The notes below the pieces were generated by a model. The model was not told the DNA's origin and made no database searches. It was given only the letters and a program-made list of their open reading frames with translations. Shown here in pieces: positions 6,701-12,047 of a stretch of DNA of 12,471 nt. Each line of letters opens with the position of its first letter. Positions within the stretch are counted from its first letter, which is position 1. Origin of the DNA: Gammaproteobacteria bacterium UBA6724 (GTDB lineage: Bacteria; Pseudomonadota; Gammaproteobacteria; Pseudomonadales; Azotimanducaceae). Position numbers and translations under genes: made by a program. Where the stretch lies: positions 31,952 to 44,422 of the forward strand of contig DKIG01000035.1 in the NCBI GenBank assembly GCA_002454165.1, in the 5' to 3' direction.

Positions 6701-6901
6701 TTAGTTCTGAATCGCTCTTCGCTTCTCGTTAATAATCGTCTTTACCCGTGCAACATCTCTGGCAACTTGTTTCAGCAAGTGTGTCTGTGGTAATTGCCCA
6801 ATAGACATCTGCATCCGATAATTGAATTGATCCTTGAGCAGTGATTCAACTTCCTGCTGCAATTCTTCTACTGTCTTTTCTCTCAGGTTTGTCGTTTCCA
6901 T
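6701..6901 (-). CDS. rpmC: 50S ribosomal protein L29
   Basis: L29 is a two-helix protein next to L23 at the polypeptide exit and forms part of the docking site for trigger factor and SRP. The 66 residues match the family (63 in E. coli). METTNLREKTVEELQQEVES forms the first helix. LKDQFNYRMQMSIGQL and LLKQVARDVARVKTIINEKR form the turn and second helix. The ATG at 6901-6899 lies 56 bases after the rplP stop, and that gap is largely made of a 12-bp tandem repeat. A GGTG/GTGAG purine-rich stretch lies 10-18 bases upstream rather than at the ideal distance. The stop TAA is eight bases before rpsQ. Confidence 0.96.
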   Translation of the reverse strand: METTNLREKTVEELQQEVESLLKDQFNYRMQMSIGQLPQTHLLKQVARDVARVKTIINEKRRAIQN

Positions 6902-6923
6902 CTTTTCAACTCACACCTTGGCT

Positions 6924-6967
6924 CGCATAACAATTCGCATAACAATTCACATAACAATCACATAACC
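6924..6967. repeat. 12-bp tandem repeat spanning the rplP stop and the rplP-rpmC gap
   Basis: On the plus strand the unit cgcataacaatt occurs twice (6924-6935, 6936-6947), followed by a variant cacataacaat (6948-6958) and a partial cacataacc (6959-6967). The last copy lies inside the 3' end of rplP and the third contains its stop codon. Read on the coding strand, the array looks like reiteration of the end of rplP (GTTATGTGA) into the spacer before rpmC, with later small changes. Confidence 0.85.
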
Positions 6968-7371
6968 ACGCGTTTAACAAAGGCTGTCTGGAAGGGCAGT
7001 TTTGACGCCGCCAAGCGAAACGCATCTCTTGCTTCTTCTTCAGTGACGCCTTCCATTTCGTACAGGACCCTGCCCGGCTTGATCTGAGCGACCCAGTATT
7101 CAACATTGCCCTTGCCCTTGCCTTGCCGAACTTCAAGCGGCTTCTGGGTAATCGGCTTGTCTGGAAATACGCGAATCCAGATTTGTCCACCGCGACGCAC
7201 CCGCCTTGTCATGGCACGGCGACCGGCTTCAATTTGTCGTGCCGTCATCCTGCCCCTGCCAGTTGCCTTGAGTCCATATTCCCCAAAACTGACGCTACTG
7301 CCTCTATGGGCAAGCCCGCGGTTGCGGCCCTTTTGCTGTTTTCTAAACCTGGTTCGTTTTGGTTGTAACAT
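6958..7371 (-). CDS. rplP: 50S ribosomal protein L16
   Basis: L16 lies near the A site and peptidyl transferase centre and helps position the aminoacyl end of tRNA. The 137 residues begin MLQPKRTRFRKQQKGRNRGL and include FGEYGLKATGRGRMTARQIE, RRAMTRRVRRGGQIWIRVFP and KPLEVRQGKGKGNVEYWV. Arg82 corresponds to the arginine hydroxylated by RoxA in E. coli; it is present here, but modification cannot be judged from sequence. The ATG at 7371-7369 has a good GGAAGGGA Shine-Dalgarno. It lies 43 bases after rpsC. The stop TGA falls within the 12-bp repeat array described separately. Confidence 0.98.
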   Translation of the reverse strand: MLQPKRTRFRKQQKGRNRGLAHRGSSVSFGEYGLKATGRGRMTARQIEAGRRAMTRRVRRGGQIWIRVFPDKPITQKPLEVRQGKGKGNVEYWVAQIKPGRVLYEMEGVTEEEARDAFRLAASKLPFQTAFVKRVVM

Positions 7372-7414
7372 CAGTCCCTTCCGTTTCTCTTACACTGGCT
7401 GCCTCAAACAGGTA

Positions 7415-8089
7415 TCAATCAAAACTAAACTCAGTTTTGGATTGTTGAGACTGCTCTCTTGCACCAATAATCTCCTTCTTGAAAATCCACACCTTCACGC
7501 CCAGGATGCCGTAGTTCGTCATCGCCTCGGCGGTGGCATAATCAATATCTGCTCTGAGTGTATGCAGGGGTACACGACCTTCATGGTAGGTTTCGGAACG
7601 GGCAATTTCTGTACCGCCTAGTCGACCCGCCACACGAATCTTGATGCCTGCTGCACCGCCACGCATCGCGTTATGTATGACTCGCTTCATCGCGCGACGA
7701 AACTGAACCCGTTTTTCCAGTTGCTGGGCTACATTTTGTGCGGCGAGCTGGGCGTCCAATTCAGGTTTATGAATCTCGCCAACTTCAATCTGCACCGGCA
7801 CACCCATGATCGCGCTTGCCTCTGCCTTGAGCCGTTCAACATCTTCGCCTTTCTTACCTATCACTATGCCGGGTCTGGAAGAATAGATGGTGATCTGCGC
7901 GGTCTCGGCGGGCCTTTGAATTTCAATTCGGCTGACCGTCGCCCGGTCTAGCCTCTTCCTCAGATAATCCCTAATTTTGAGGTCCTGCTGTAACTTCTCA
8001 ACATAGGCGGGACCTCTCGCATACCAGACCGATGTATGGTCCTTGACGATACCGAGGCGCATTCCTATTGGATGTACTTTCTGACCCAT
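7415..8089 (-). CDS. rpsC: 30S ribosomal protein S3
   Basis: S3 forms the outer rim of the mRNA entry channel in the 30S head with S4 and S5 and takes part in mRNA helicase activity. The 224 residues (233 in E. coli) start MGQKVHPIGMRLGIVKDHTS. A type II KH domain is visible with VIGKKGEDVERLK, whose GKKG loop is at residues 78-81. The C-terminal domain carries FRRAMKRVIHNAMRGGAAGI, then KIRVAGRLGGTEIARSE and LRADIDYATAEAMTNYGILG. The C-terminal tail is shorter than in E. coli and rich in Gln/Ser. The ATG at 8089-8087 has a clear AGGAG six bases upstream and lies 34 bases after rplV. Confidence 0.98.
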   Translation of the reverse strand: MGQKVHPIGMRLGIVKDHTSVWYARGPAYVEKLQQDLKIRDYLRKRLDRATVSRIEIQRPAETAQITIYSSRPGIVIGKKGEDVERLKAEASAIMGVPVQIEVGEIHKPELDAQLAAQNVAQQLEKRVQFRRAMKRVIHNAMRGGAAGIKIRVAGRLGGTEIARSETYHEGRVPLHTLRADIDYATAEAMTNYGILGVKVWIFKKEIIGAREQSQQSKTEFSFD

Positions 8090-8123
8090 GCCGGTCTCCT
8101 GTTACTCCTGCCTTGTTTACAGA

Positions 8124-8456
8124 CTAATCGTCTGCAACCAGCAGGGTAATATGACAAGTCCTTTTCATAATTCTGTCTGCCCGCCCCTTTGCCCGGGGAC
8201 GTATTCTTTTCATCGTCAAGCCTTCATCAACATAGATTTTTGAGATGGAAAGATTGTCAATATCTGCATTTTCATTGTGCTCGGCGTTGGCAATCGCGGA
8301 GTCAAGCAGTTTCCTGACAATGCGCGCGCCTTTTTTGGTGCTGAAAGTCAAAATATCCAATGCCTCGCCAACCTGTTGGCCACGAATCTGATCGGCAATC
8401 AATCGTGCCTTCTGGGCTGATAGTTTTGCTCCTTTTAACCTTGCTGCAACTTCCAT
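8124..8456 (-). CDS. rplV: 50S ribosomal protein L22
   Basis: L22 has a globular surface domain and a long beta-hairpin that narrows the peptide exit tunnel with L4; changes in the hairpin cause macrolide resistance in other bacteria. The 110 residues equal E. coli. It starts MEVAARLKGAKLSAQKARLI. ADQIRGQQVGEALDILTFS and KGARIVRKLLDSAIANAEHN follow. The hairpin segment includes DEGLTMKRIRPRAKGRADRI and looks unaltered, without insertion or deletion. A strong AGGAG overlaps the rpsS stop codon, and the ATG at 8456-8454 is nine bases after that stop, suggesting efficient re-initiation. Confidence 0.98.
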   Translation of the reverse strand: MEVAARLKGAKLSAQKARLIADQIRGQQVGEALDILTFSTKKGARIVRKLLDSAIANAEHNENADIDNLSISKIYVDEGLTMKRIRPRAKGRADRIMKRTCHITLLVADD

Positions 8457-8465
8457 CCGTGTCTC

Positions 8466-8741
8466 CTAACGTTTGACCTTTCTGTCAGCCGCATGTCCCC
8501 GAAAGGTCCTCGTTATAGCAAATTCACCAAGTTTGTGTCCCACCATATCTTCACTGATGAAGACAGGAATATGTTGCCGTCCATTGTGAATCTGGATGGT
8601 GAGACCAACAAAATCAGGTGTAATCAATGACCGGCGCGACCAGGTTTTGATTGGTCTTTTGTCATTGCTATCAAGGACACGCCGTATCTTCTCCATCAAA
8701 TGAAAATCAACAAAGGGTCCTTTTTTCAAACTCCGTGGCAC
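8466..8741 (-). CDS. rpsS: 30S ribosomal protein S19 (GTG start)
   Basis: S19 forms a complex with S13 in the 30S head and contacts A-site tRNA. The 91 residues begin at GTG 8741-8739 and read MPRSLKKGPFVDFHLMEK, matching the family from the first residue. A GGGAG Shine-Dalgarno seven bases upstream, overlapping the end of rplB, supports the start. The conserved blocks KTWSRRSLITPDFVGLTI, VHNGRQH-like (IHNGRQHIPVFISEDMVGHK) and LGEFAITRTFRGHAADRK are present. The gap to rplB is 11 bases. The only peculiarity is the GTG start. Confidence 0.98.
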   Translation of the reverse strand: MPRSLKKGPFVDFHLMEKIRRVLDSNDKRPIKTWSRRSLITPDFVGLTIQIHNGRQHIPVFISEDMVGHKLGEFAITRTFRGHAADRKVKR

Positions 8742-8752
8742 CGCAATACTCC

Positions 8753-9580
8753 CTATCGCTTTGAGCGACGGCGAACAATCATCTTGTCCGTTCGCTTGTT
8801 TTTTCGTGTTTTATGCCCCTTGGTGGGAAGACCCCAAGGCGATACCGGATGGCGTCCACCGGACGACTTCCCTTCTCCGCCACCGTGAGGGTGATCTACC
8901 GGATTCATGACGACTCCGCGCACCGTGGGCCTGACACCTCTCCAGCGTTTGGCACCGGCCTTGCCAAGGGAACGAAGATTGTGCTCAGCATTACTTACTT
9001 CACCGAGGGTCGCCCGGCACTCGGAAAGCACCTTTCTCATTTCACCAGAGCGCAGGCGCAGGGTCACATACATACCTTCCTTTGCCACCAGTTGCGCCGA
9101 GGTACCAGCACTGCGAACCATCTGGGCACCTTTACCGACTTTTAATTCCACGCAATGAATCATGCTACCCATGGGGATGTTCCTCATCGGGAGACAGTTG
9201 CCTGACTGGATGGGTGCCATGTCGCCAGATTGGAGGATATCCTTTGCTTGCAAGTCTTTGGGCGCGATGATGTATCTTCTTTCACCGTCTTCGTATTTCA
9301 GGAGGGCTATATTGGCGGTTCTATTGGGGTCGTATTCCAGTCTTTCTACTCTCGCCTTGATGCCATCCTTATCGCGCTTGAAGTCAATCATCCGATATTT
9401 TTGTTTGTGCCCACCGCCTATGTGCCGGGTGGTAATGCGCCCGTGGTTATTGCGGCCACCTGTTTTGGACTGATGTTCCACCAGGGGTTTGTAGGGCGTA
9501 CCCCTATGTAATTCAGGGCTCACCACCTTGACGAGGAATCGCCGACCCGGCGATGTTGGTTTTGCTTTTACAATAGGCAT
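8753..9580 (-). CDS. rplB: 50S ribosomal protein L2
   Basis: L2 is a primary 23S rRNA-binding protein needed for subunit association and close to the peptidyl transferase centre. The 275 residues (273 in E. coli) begin MPIVKAKPTSPGRRFLVKVV. The N-terminal OB-like domain has GGRNNHGRITTRHIGGGHKQ, and the central SH3-like domain includes EGMYVTLRLRSGEMRKV. Near the C-terminus, VVMNPVDHPHGGGEGKSSGG holds His230, corresponding to the functionally important E. coli His229. GRHPVSPWGLPTKGHKTRK and a basic tail close the protein. The ATG at 9580-9578 lies 84 bases after rplW, the longest gap within the cluster, with only a weak GGA element before it. The gene is complete. Confidence 0.98.
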   Translation of the reverse strand: MPIVKAKPTSPGRRFLVKVVSPELHRGTPYKPLVEHQSKTGGRNNHGRITTRHIGGGHKQKYRMIDFKRDKDGIKARVERLEYDPNRTANIALLKYEDGERRYIIAPKDLQAKDILQSGDMAPIQSGNCLPMRNIPMGSMIHCVELKVGKGAQMVRSAGTSAQLVAKEGMYVTLRLRSGEMRKVLSECRATLGEVSNAEHNLRSLGKAGAKRWRGVRPTVRGVVMNPVDHPHGGGEGKSSGGRHPVSPWGLPTKGHKTRKNKRTDKMIVRRRSKR

Positions 9581-9664
9581 TGTTTAATTCCGCGTCTCAC
9601 TCTTTTTGCTCTTACCTGTTGGTTGCTACTGTTAATTGAAGAGCTTGGCTAGAGCCTGCAAAGA

Positions 9665-9952
9665 TTATGAAAAGTCTATCTCCTTACCTGCTTCAAGTCG
9701 GACATAAGCCTTCTTCCAGTTAGCACTTCGACTCATGCCTCGGGCATTTCTTTTGACCTTGCCTTTGACATTTATCATCCTGACATCCACTACCCCTACT
9801 TCGTATATCTTTTCCACGGCTTCCTTGATCTCGGGTCCGGTGGCATCCTTGGCAACACGAAAGGCATATTGATTTGCCACTTCACTAAGCGCAGATGTTT
9901 TCTCGGAAACATGAGCCCCCAGGATGAGTTTGTAGAGGCGTTCCTGATTCAT
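9665..9952 (-). CDS. rplW: 50S ribosomal protein L23
   Basis: L23 lies at the tunnel exit and is the main attachment point of trigger factor, SRP and the Sec translocon. The 95 residues (100 in E. coli) start MNQERLYKLILGAHVSEKTS. They continue with NQYAFRVAKDATGPEIKEAV, then KIYEVGVVDVRMINVKGKVK and a basic block RNARGMSRSANWKKAYVRLE. The ATG at 9952-9950 overlaps the rplD TGA in an ATGA arrangement, the classic sign of coupled translation. The stop TAA is followed by an 84-base spacer before rplB, with no clear second gene or terminator in it. Confidence 0.97.
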   Translation of the reverse strand: MNQERLYKLILGAHVSEKTSALSEVANQYAFRVAKDATGPEIKEAVEKIYEVGVVDVRMINVKGKVKRNARGMSRSANWKKAYVRLEAGKEIDFS

Positions 9953-10569
9953 GCGAAGATGCCTTCCGTTACTTTCAGCGCGTTAAGGGTGAAGAGAACC
10001 TTCTCAGCGCCGATAAGATTGACCGGATTGATGCCCTGAACATCAATCACATCAACACCGCGAAGATTTCTGGCAGCAAGGTAGAGGTTAGTATCCAACT
10101 TCTCTACCACAACCAAAACCTGGCTCAATTCAAGTGCTTTTAACTTTGCGGCGACTTCTTTGGTACTCGGAGCAGCCACCGAAAATTCCTTAATAACAAT
10201 CAACCGCTCCTGTCGTACAAGTTCTGACAAGATTGCCTGCATCGCACCGCGGTACATTTTTTTGTTCAGTTTTTGGGCATGATCCTGGGGCTTTGCCGCG
10301 AAGGTCGCGCCACCACCGCGCCAGATTGGGCTCCGAATAGTACCTGCCCTTGCCCTGCCTGTGCCCTTTTGCCGAAAAGGCTTCCTGCCGCCGCCCTGTA
10401 CTTCTGAACGGGACTTCTGTGCCCTGGTGCCCTGCCTTGCTCCAGCCAGCCAGGCAACAACAACCTGATGCACCAAAGCCTCGTTGAACCGGTGCCCAAA
10501 TGTTGCGTCGGACACATCAACCTGCATGGCGGCTGACTCAGCGTCTGATGTCAATAACTGAAGATTCAA
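9949..10569 (-). CDS. rplD: 50S ribosomal protein L4 (probable TTG start)
   Basis: L4 has a globular domain and a long loop reaching the exit tunnel beside L22; in E. coli it represses its own operon by attenuating transcription and translation at the S10 leader. The 206 residues (201 in E. coli) contain NEALVHQVVVAWLAGARQGT, RAQKSRSEVQGGGRKPFRQK, GTGRARAGTIRSPIWRGGG and FAAKPQDHAQKLNKKMYRGA. The best start is TTG 10569-10567. It overlaps the rplC stop in a TTGA and gives MNLQLLTSDAESA, which aligns with the E. coli N-terminus. A GGGGAA purine stretch lies just upstream. The next ATG is 14 codons later and would remove the conserved first strand. The gene ends overlapping rplW. Confidence 0.96.
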   Translation of the reverse strand: MNLQLLTSDAESAAMQVDVSDATFGHRFNEALVHQVVVAWLAGARQGTRAQKSRSEVQGGGRKPFRQKGTGRARAGTIRSPIWRGGGATFAAKPQDHAQKLNKKMYRGAMQAILSELVRQERLIVIKEFSVAAPSTKEVAAKLKALELSQVLVVVEKLDTNLYLAARNLRGVDVIDVQGINPVNLIGAEKVLFTLNALKVTEGIFA

Positions 10570-11222
10570 GCAGCTTCCCCGCCCGTGCCAGCGGCTTTCA
10601 CAGCAGGTTTCACAATCACATCACCACCTGTAGCACCCGGCACAGCACCCTTCACCAGCAGGAGATTATTTTCCTGGTCAATCTTGATGATTTCCAACTT
10701 TTGGGTGGTGACCCTGGCGGCACCCATGTGTCCTGCCATCTTCTTGCCTTTGAAGACGCGGCCAGGGGTCTGGCATTGACCTATGGAGCCGGGTGCCCTG
10801 TGTGATAGGGAGTTACCGTGCGTTGCGTCCTGGGTCTTGAAATTGTAGCGCTTCACCACGCCGGCAAACCCCTTCCCTTTTGAGCGGCCGCTGATGTCCA
10901 CCTTCTGACCCTCCGCAAAAGCATCAACAGCCAGGGTATCGCCAATGTTTATCTCATCTGCGTCGCTGATTCTAAACTCCCAGAGTCCTCGCCCTGTCTC
11001 CGCGGACGCCTTGTTGTAATGCCCCACTACGGGCTTGGATATCCGGGAAGGTTTCACTGTTCCTGTTGTTACCTGGATTGCCGAGTAGCCATCTGATGCG
11101 TTTGATTTGATCTGAATGACACGGTTCGGCGGTGCTTCAATGACAGTCACGGGGATGGATACACCCTGTTCGGTGAAGACCCGGGTCATACCTTGTTTAA
11201 TTCCTACTATGCCAATGGTCAT
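10566..11222 (-). CDS. rplC: 50S ribosomal protein L3
   Basis: L3 initiates large-subunit assembly with L24 and sends a finger toward the peptidyl transferase centre. From ATG 11222-11220 the protein is 218 residues and begins MTIGIVGIKQGMTRVFTEQG, matching the family start. The same frame is open further upstream into rpsJ, but the added residues (MCKSTSIERTF...) are not L3. KGKGFAGVVKRYNFKTQDAT, HGNSLSHRAPGSIGQCQTPG and RVFKGKKMAGHMG are present. Gln151 corresponds to the E. coli glutamine methylated by PrmB. The C-terminus is about nine residues longer than in E. coli, with an Ala/Gly tail. The gap to rpsJ is 25 bases, and the stop overlaps rplD. Confidence 0.97.
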   Translation of the reverse strand: MTIGIVGIKQGMTRVFTEQGVSIPVTVIEAPPNRVIQIKSNASDGYSAIQVTTGTVKPSRISKPVVGHYNKASAETGRGLWEFRISDADEINIGDTLAVDAFAEGQKVDISGRSKGKGFAGVVKRYNFKTQDATHGNSLSHRAPGSIGQCQTPGRVFKGKKMAGHMGAARVTTQKLEIIKIDQENNLLLVKGAVPGATGGDVIVKPAVKAAGTGGEAA

Positions 11223-11247
11223 CACACCAATCCTGATAAATGTTCGC

Positions 11248-11559
11248 TCAATAGAGGTTGATTTGCACATCTACACCAGCCGCAAGATCCAGCTTGGTGA
11301 GTGCGTCAACAGTCTTTTCTGTCGGCTCAAGGATGTCGAGCATCCGTTTATGCGTTCTGATTTCGTACTGGTCCCGCGCATCCTTGTCAACATGAGGTGA
11401 AATCAACAAGGTGAACTTTTCCCTGCGGGTTGGTAGCGGGATGGGTCCGCGAATCTGGGCACCGGTGCGCTTTGCCGTGTTAATAATCTCCAGTGTTGAT
11501 TGGTCAATCAATCTATGATCAAAAGCCTTCAAGCGAATTCTGATTCTTTGGCTTTGCAT
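11248..11559 (-). CDS. rpsJ: 30S ribosomal protein S10 (NusE)
   Basis: S10 is part of the 30S head and doubles as NusE in antitermination complexes with NusB and in NusG-linked transcription-translation coupling. From ATG 11559-11557 the protein is 103 residues, the E. coli length, beginning MQSQRIRIRLKAFDHRLIDQ. AKRTGAQIRGPIPLPTRREK and SPHVDKDARDQYEIRTHKR follow, then EPTEKTVDALTKLDL near the end. A GGAG lies ten bases upstream. The frame is open upstream to a GTG at 11589, inside the 11-bp repeat, but the extra ten basic residues are not part of the family, so the ATG is chosen. It is the first gene of the cluster; the leader upstream carries repeats and hairpins. Confidence 0.98.
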   Translation of the reverse strand: MQSQRIRIRLKAFDHRLIDQSTLEIINTAKRTGAQIRGPIPLPTRREKFTLLISPHVDKDARDQYEIRTHKRMLDILEPTEKTVDALTKLDLAAGVDVQINLY

Positions 11560-11584
11560 TGCAATCCGTCTCCGTAATCTTGCC

Positions 11585-11619
11585 TTCACAGGTCATTCAC
11601 AGGTCATTCACAGGTCATT
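11585..11619. repeat. Perfect 11-bp tandem triplicate in the rpsJ leader
   Basis: The unit ttcacaggtca is present three times without mismatch (11585-11595, 11596-11606, 11607-11617), with two further matching bases. It lies 26 bases before the rpsJ start. On the coding strand each unit reads ATGACCTGTGA. Because 11 is not a multiple of three, successive copies shift frame, and each mini-frame (ATG ACC TGT GAA TGA) ends by overlapping the next ATG as ATGA. The array therefore places stop codons in every frame ahead of rpsJ. Confidence 0.93.
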
Positions 11620-11751
11620 TAAAAACAGCACCGGGCTACCCCGGATTCGGCGAAAAACGCCGATTTTTAAGCACAAAAAACCCTCCCTGCTGATAGGGAA
11701 GTCGCACCTCGGTGCCATTGCCTGAGTATCCTGGGCGACCCATGACTTCAT
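11608..11751 (-). CDS. Possible 47-residue leader ORF, function unknown
   Basis: A minus-strand frame opens at ATG 11751-11749 with a CAGGG-like element about seven bases upstream and closes at TGA inside the 11-bp triplicate. The product would begin MKSWVAQDTQAMAPRCDF and end in GSPVLFLNDL, a mixed basic/hydrophobic peptide that I do not recognise. The frame runs straight through both terminator-type hairpins, so those structured bases would also be codons. This may be only an accidental open frame in a structured RNA. A leader-peptide role, or membership of a dispersed repeat, is possible but unsupported. Confidence 0.15.
   Translation of the reverse strand: MKSWVAQDTQAMAPRCDFPISREGFLCLKIGVFRRIRGSPVLFLNDL
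11621..11644 (-). other. Small GC hairpin followed by a T run, possible weak attenuator
   Basis: On the minus strand CCGGG-GTAG-CCCGG (11644-11631) forms a five-pair stem, followed by TGCTG and then TTTTT (11625-11621). The five bases between stem and T run make it a weak terminator at best. Its place just before the triplicate and rpsJ would suit a leader attenuation step. Confidence 0.3.
11647..11668 (+). terminator. Rho-independent-type hairpin reading rightward
   Basis: On the plus strand tcggcg-aaaaa-cgccga (11647-11663) is a perfect six-pair stem followed at once by ttttt (11664-11668). The shape is that of an intrinsic terminator for rightward transcription, yet no plus-strand gene lies to its left. 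On the minus strand the same bases are a leader hairpin without a following T run. Confidence 0.5.
11675..11701 (-). terminator. Rho-independent-type terminator upstream of rpsJ
   Basis: On the minus strand CTTCCCT-ATCAGC-AGGGAGG (11701-11682) forms seven pairs including one G-T wobble, then G and TTTTTT (11680-11675). It lies about 115 bases before the rpsJ start. It could end a transcript from the coiled-coil gene, end a separate small RNA of roughly 140 bases starting near 11812, or act as an attenuator in the S10 leader. Confidence 0.6.
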
Positions 11752-11819
11752 GTTGAAGCCCTGCGTCTCGTCAAACCGTCGCCTGTTGAAAAATCAGGGA
11801 CGGAAAAGCGAGGGCGCGA

Positions 11820-11825
11820 ATAATA
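11820..11825 (-). promoter_or_regulatory. Candidate -10 box with GC-rich discriminator
   Basis: The minus strand reads TATTAT and then TCGCGCC. A GC-rich discriminator after a good -10 is typical of ribosomal-component promoters under stringent control. No convincing -35 is found at 16-18 bases (the best is GTAGCA), so this is tentative. A start near 11812 would yield an RNA ending at the terminator 11675-11701 or reading through into rpsJ. Confidence 0.3.
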
Positions 11826-11859
11826 CCCACACTTGACTGAAAATGCTACCTAAATTCAG

Positions 11860-11868
11860 ATTTTATCA
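11860..11868 (-). promoter_or_regulatory. Candidate extended -10 box
   Basis: The minus strand reads TGATAAAAT: a TG one base before TAAAAT, which matches the -10 consensus at five of six positions. Extended -10 promoters can work with a poor -35, and none is clear here. It would start a leader of about 290 bases before rpsJ. Confidence 0.3.
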
Positions 11869-11955
11869 GGGCTGGAATAGGGAGAGAAAGACGAGGCAAA
11901 TGCTGACTTGCCCCCAGGCATATTCCGCCAGAAGAATGCTTCTTAGAAGCGCTAC

Positions 11956-11981
11956 GCTAGCTCAGCAACGCTGCGGCTGGC
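11956..11981. other. Imperfect 11-pair hairpin downstream of the coiled-coil gene
   Basis: GCTAGCTCAGC-aac-GCTGCGGCTGGC on the plus strand pairs over 11 positions with two G-T wobbles and one bulged base. No T run follows on either strand. It lies about 67 bases beyond the end of the minus-strand gene at 12048. It could be a REP-like palindrome or an mRNA 3'-end stabiliser. Confidence 0.4.
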
Positions 11982-12047
11982 TCAAATGTATGGGCAGGCG
12001 CCGCAACCTGTCCCTGGATTGAAATGAGTAGAGCGGGGGCGGGTTCG

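Larger units (their letters stand above)
11560..12047. other. 488-base intergenic/leader region before rpsJ
   Basis: No conserved protein gene or tRNA was recognised here. Reading toward rpsJ on the minus strand it holds: an imperfect hairpin (11956-11981), a near-palindrome gcttcttagaagc (11938-11950), an extended -10-like box (11860-11868), a second -10-like box with a GC-rich discriminator (11820-11825), and a potential 9-bp interrupted stem around 11777-11802. There follow a 47-codon ORF candidate (11608-11751), a minus-strand terminator-type hairpin (11675-11701), a plus-strand terminator-type hairpin (11647-11668), a small GC hairpin (11631-11644) with a T run, and an 11-bp triplicate (11585-11619). 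The combination suits a structured operon leader or a separate small RNA followed by a short leader. Confidence 0.6.

Noticed and set aside
7106..7621. 171-codon plus-strand open frame across rplP and rpsC, and similar long plus-strand frames at 2234-2701 and 4686-5129
   Set aside because: They lie antisense to certain ribosomal genes, show no family features and are explained by codon bias of the real genes.
9581..9664. Hidden gene or terminator in the rplW-rplB spacer
   Set aside because: Only a four-pair palindrome (GGCTCTAGCC) without a T run is present and no frame is recognisable.
11223..11270. Upstream extension of L3 beginning inside rpsJ
   Set aside because: The added residues are not L3-like, and they overlap the conserved end of rpsJ in another frame.
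11560..11589. GTG start at 11589 extending S10 by ten basic residues
   Set aside because: S10 is 103 residues from ATG 11559 and the extension falls in the tandem repeat; a GGAG precedes the ATG.
11690..11800. Glycine riboswitch (ACTCAGGCAA followed by GGCACCGAGG on the minus strand)
   Set aside because: Only the distal CTCAGGCAA-like segment resembles it; the other core parts (GGAGAG, CGAAGG/GGCAA) are absent and S10 is not a glycine-responsive gene.
11833..11866. Plus-strand promoter with TTGACT as -35
   Set aside because: No acceptable -10 at normal spacing and no rightward gene downstream.
11945..12035. tRNA-like sequence with a TAGCTCAG D-arm motif on the plus strand
   Set aside because: No acceptor stem, anticodon arm or T-arm GGTTCGA motif could be fitted; the motif is part of a hairpin.
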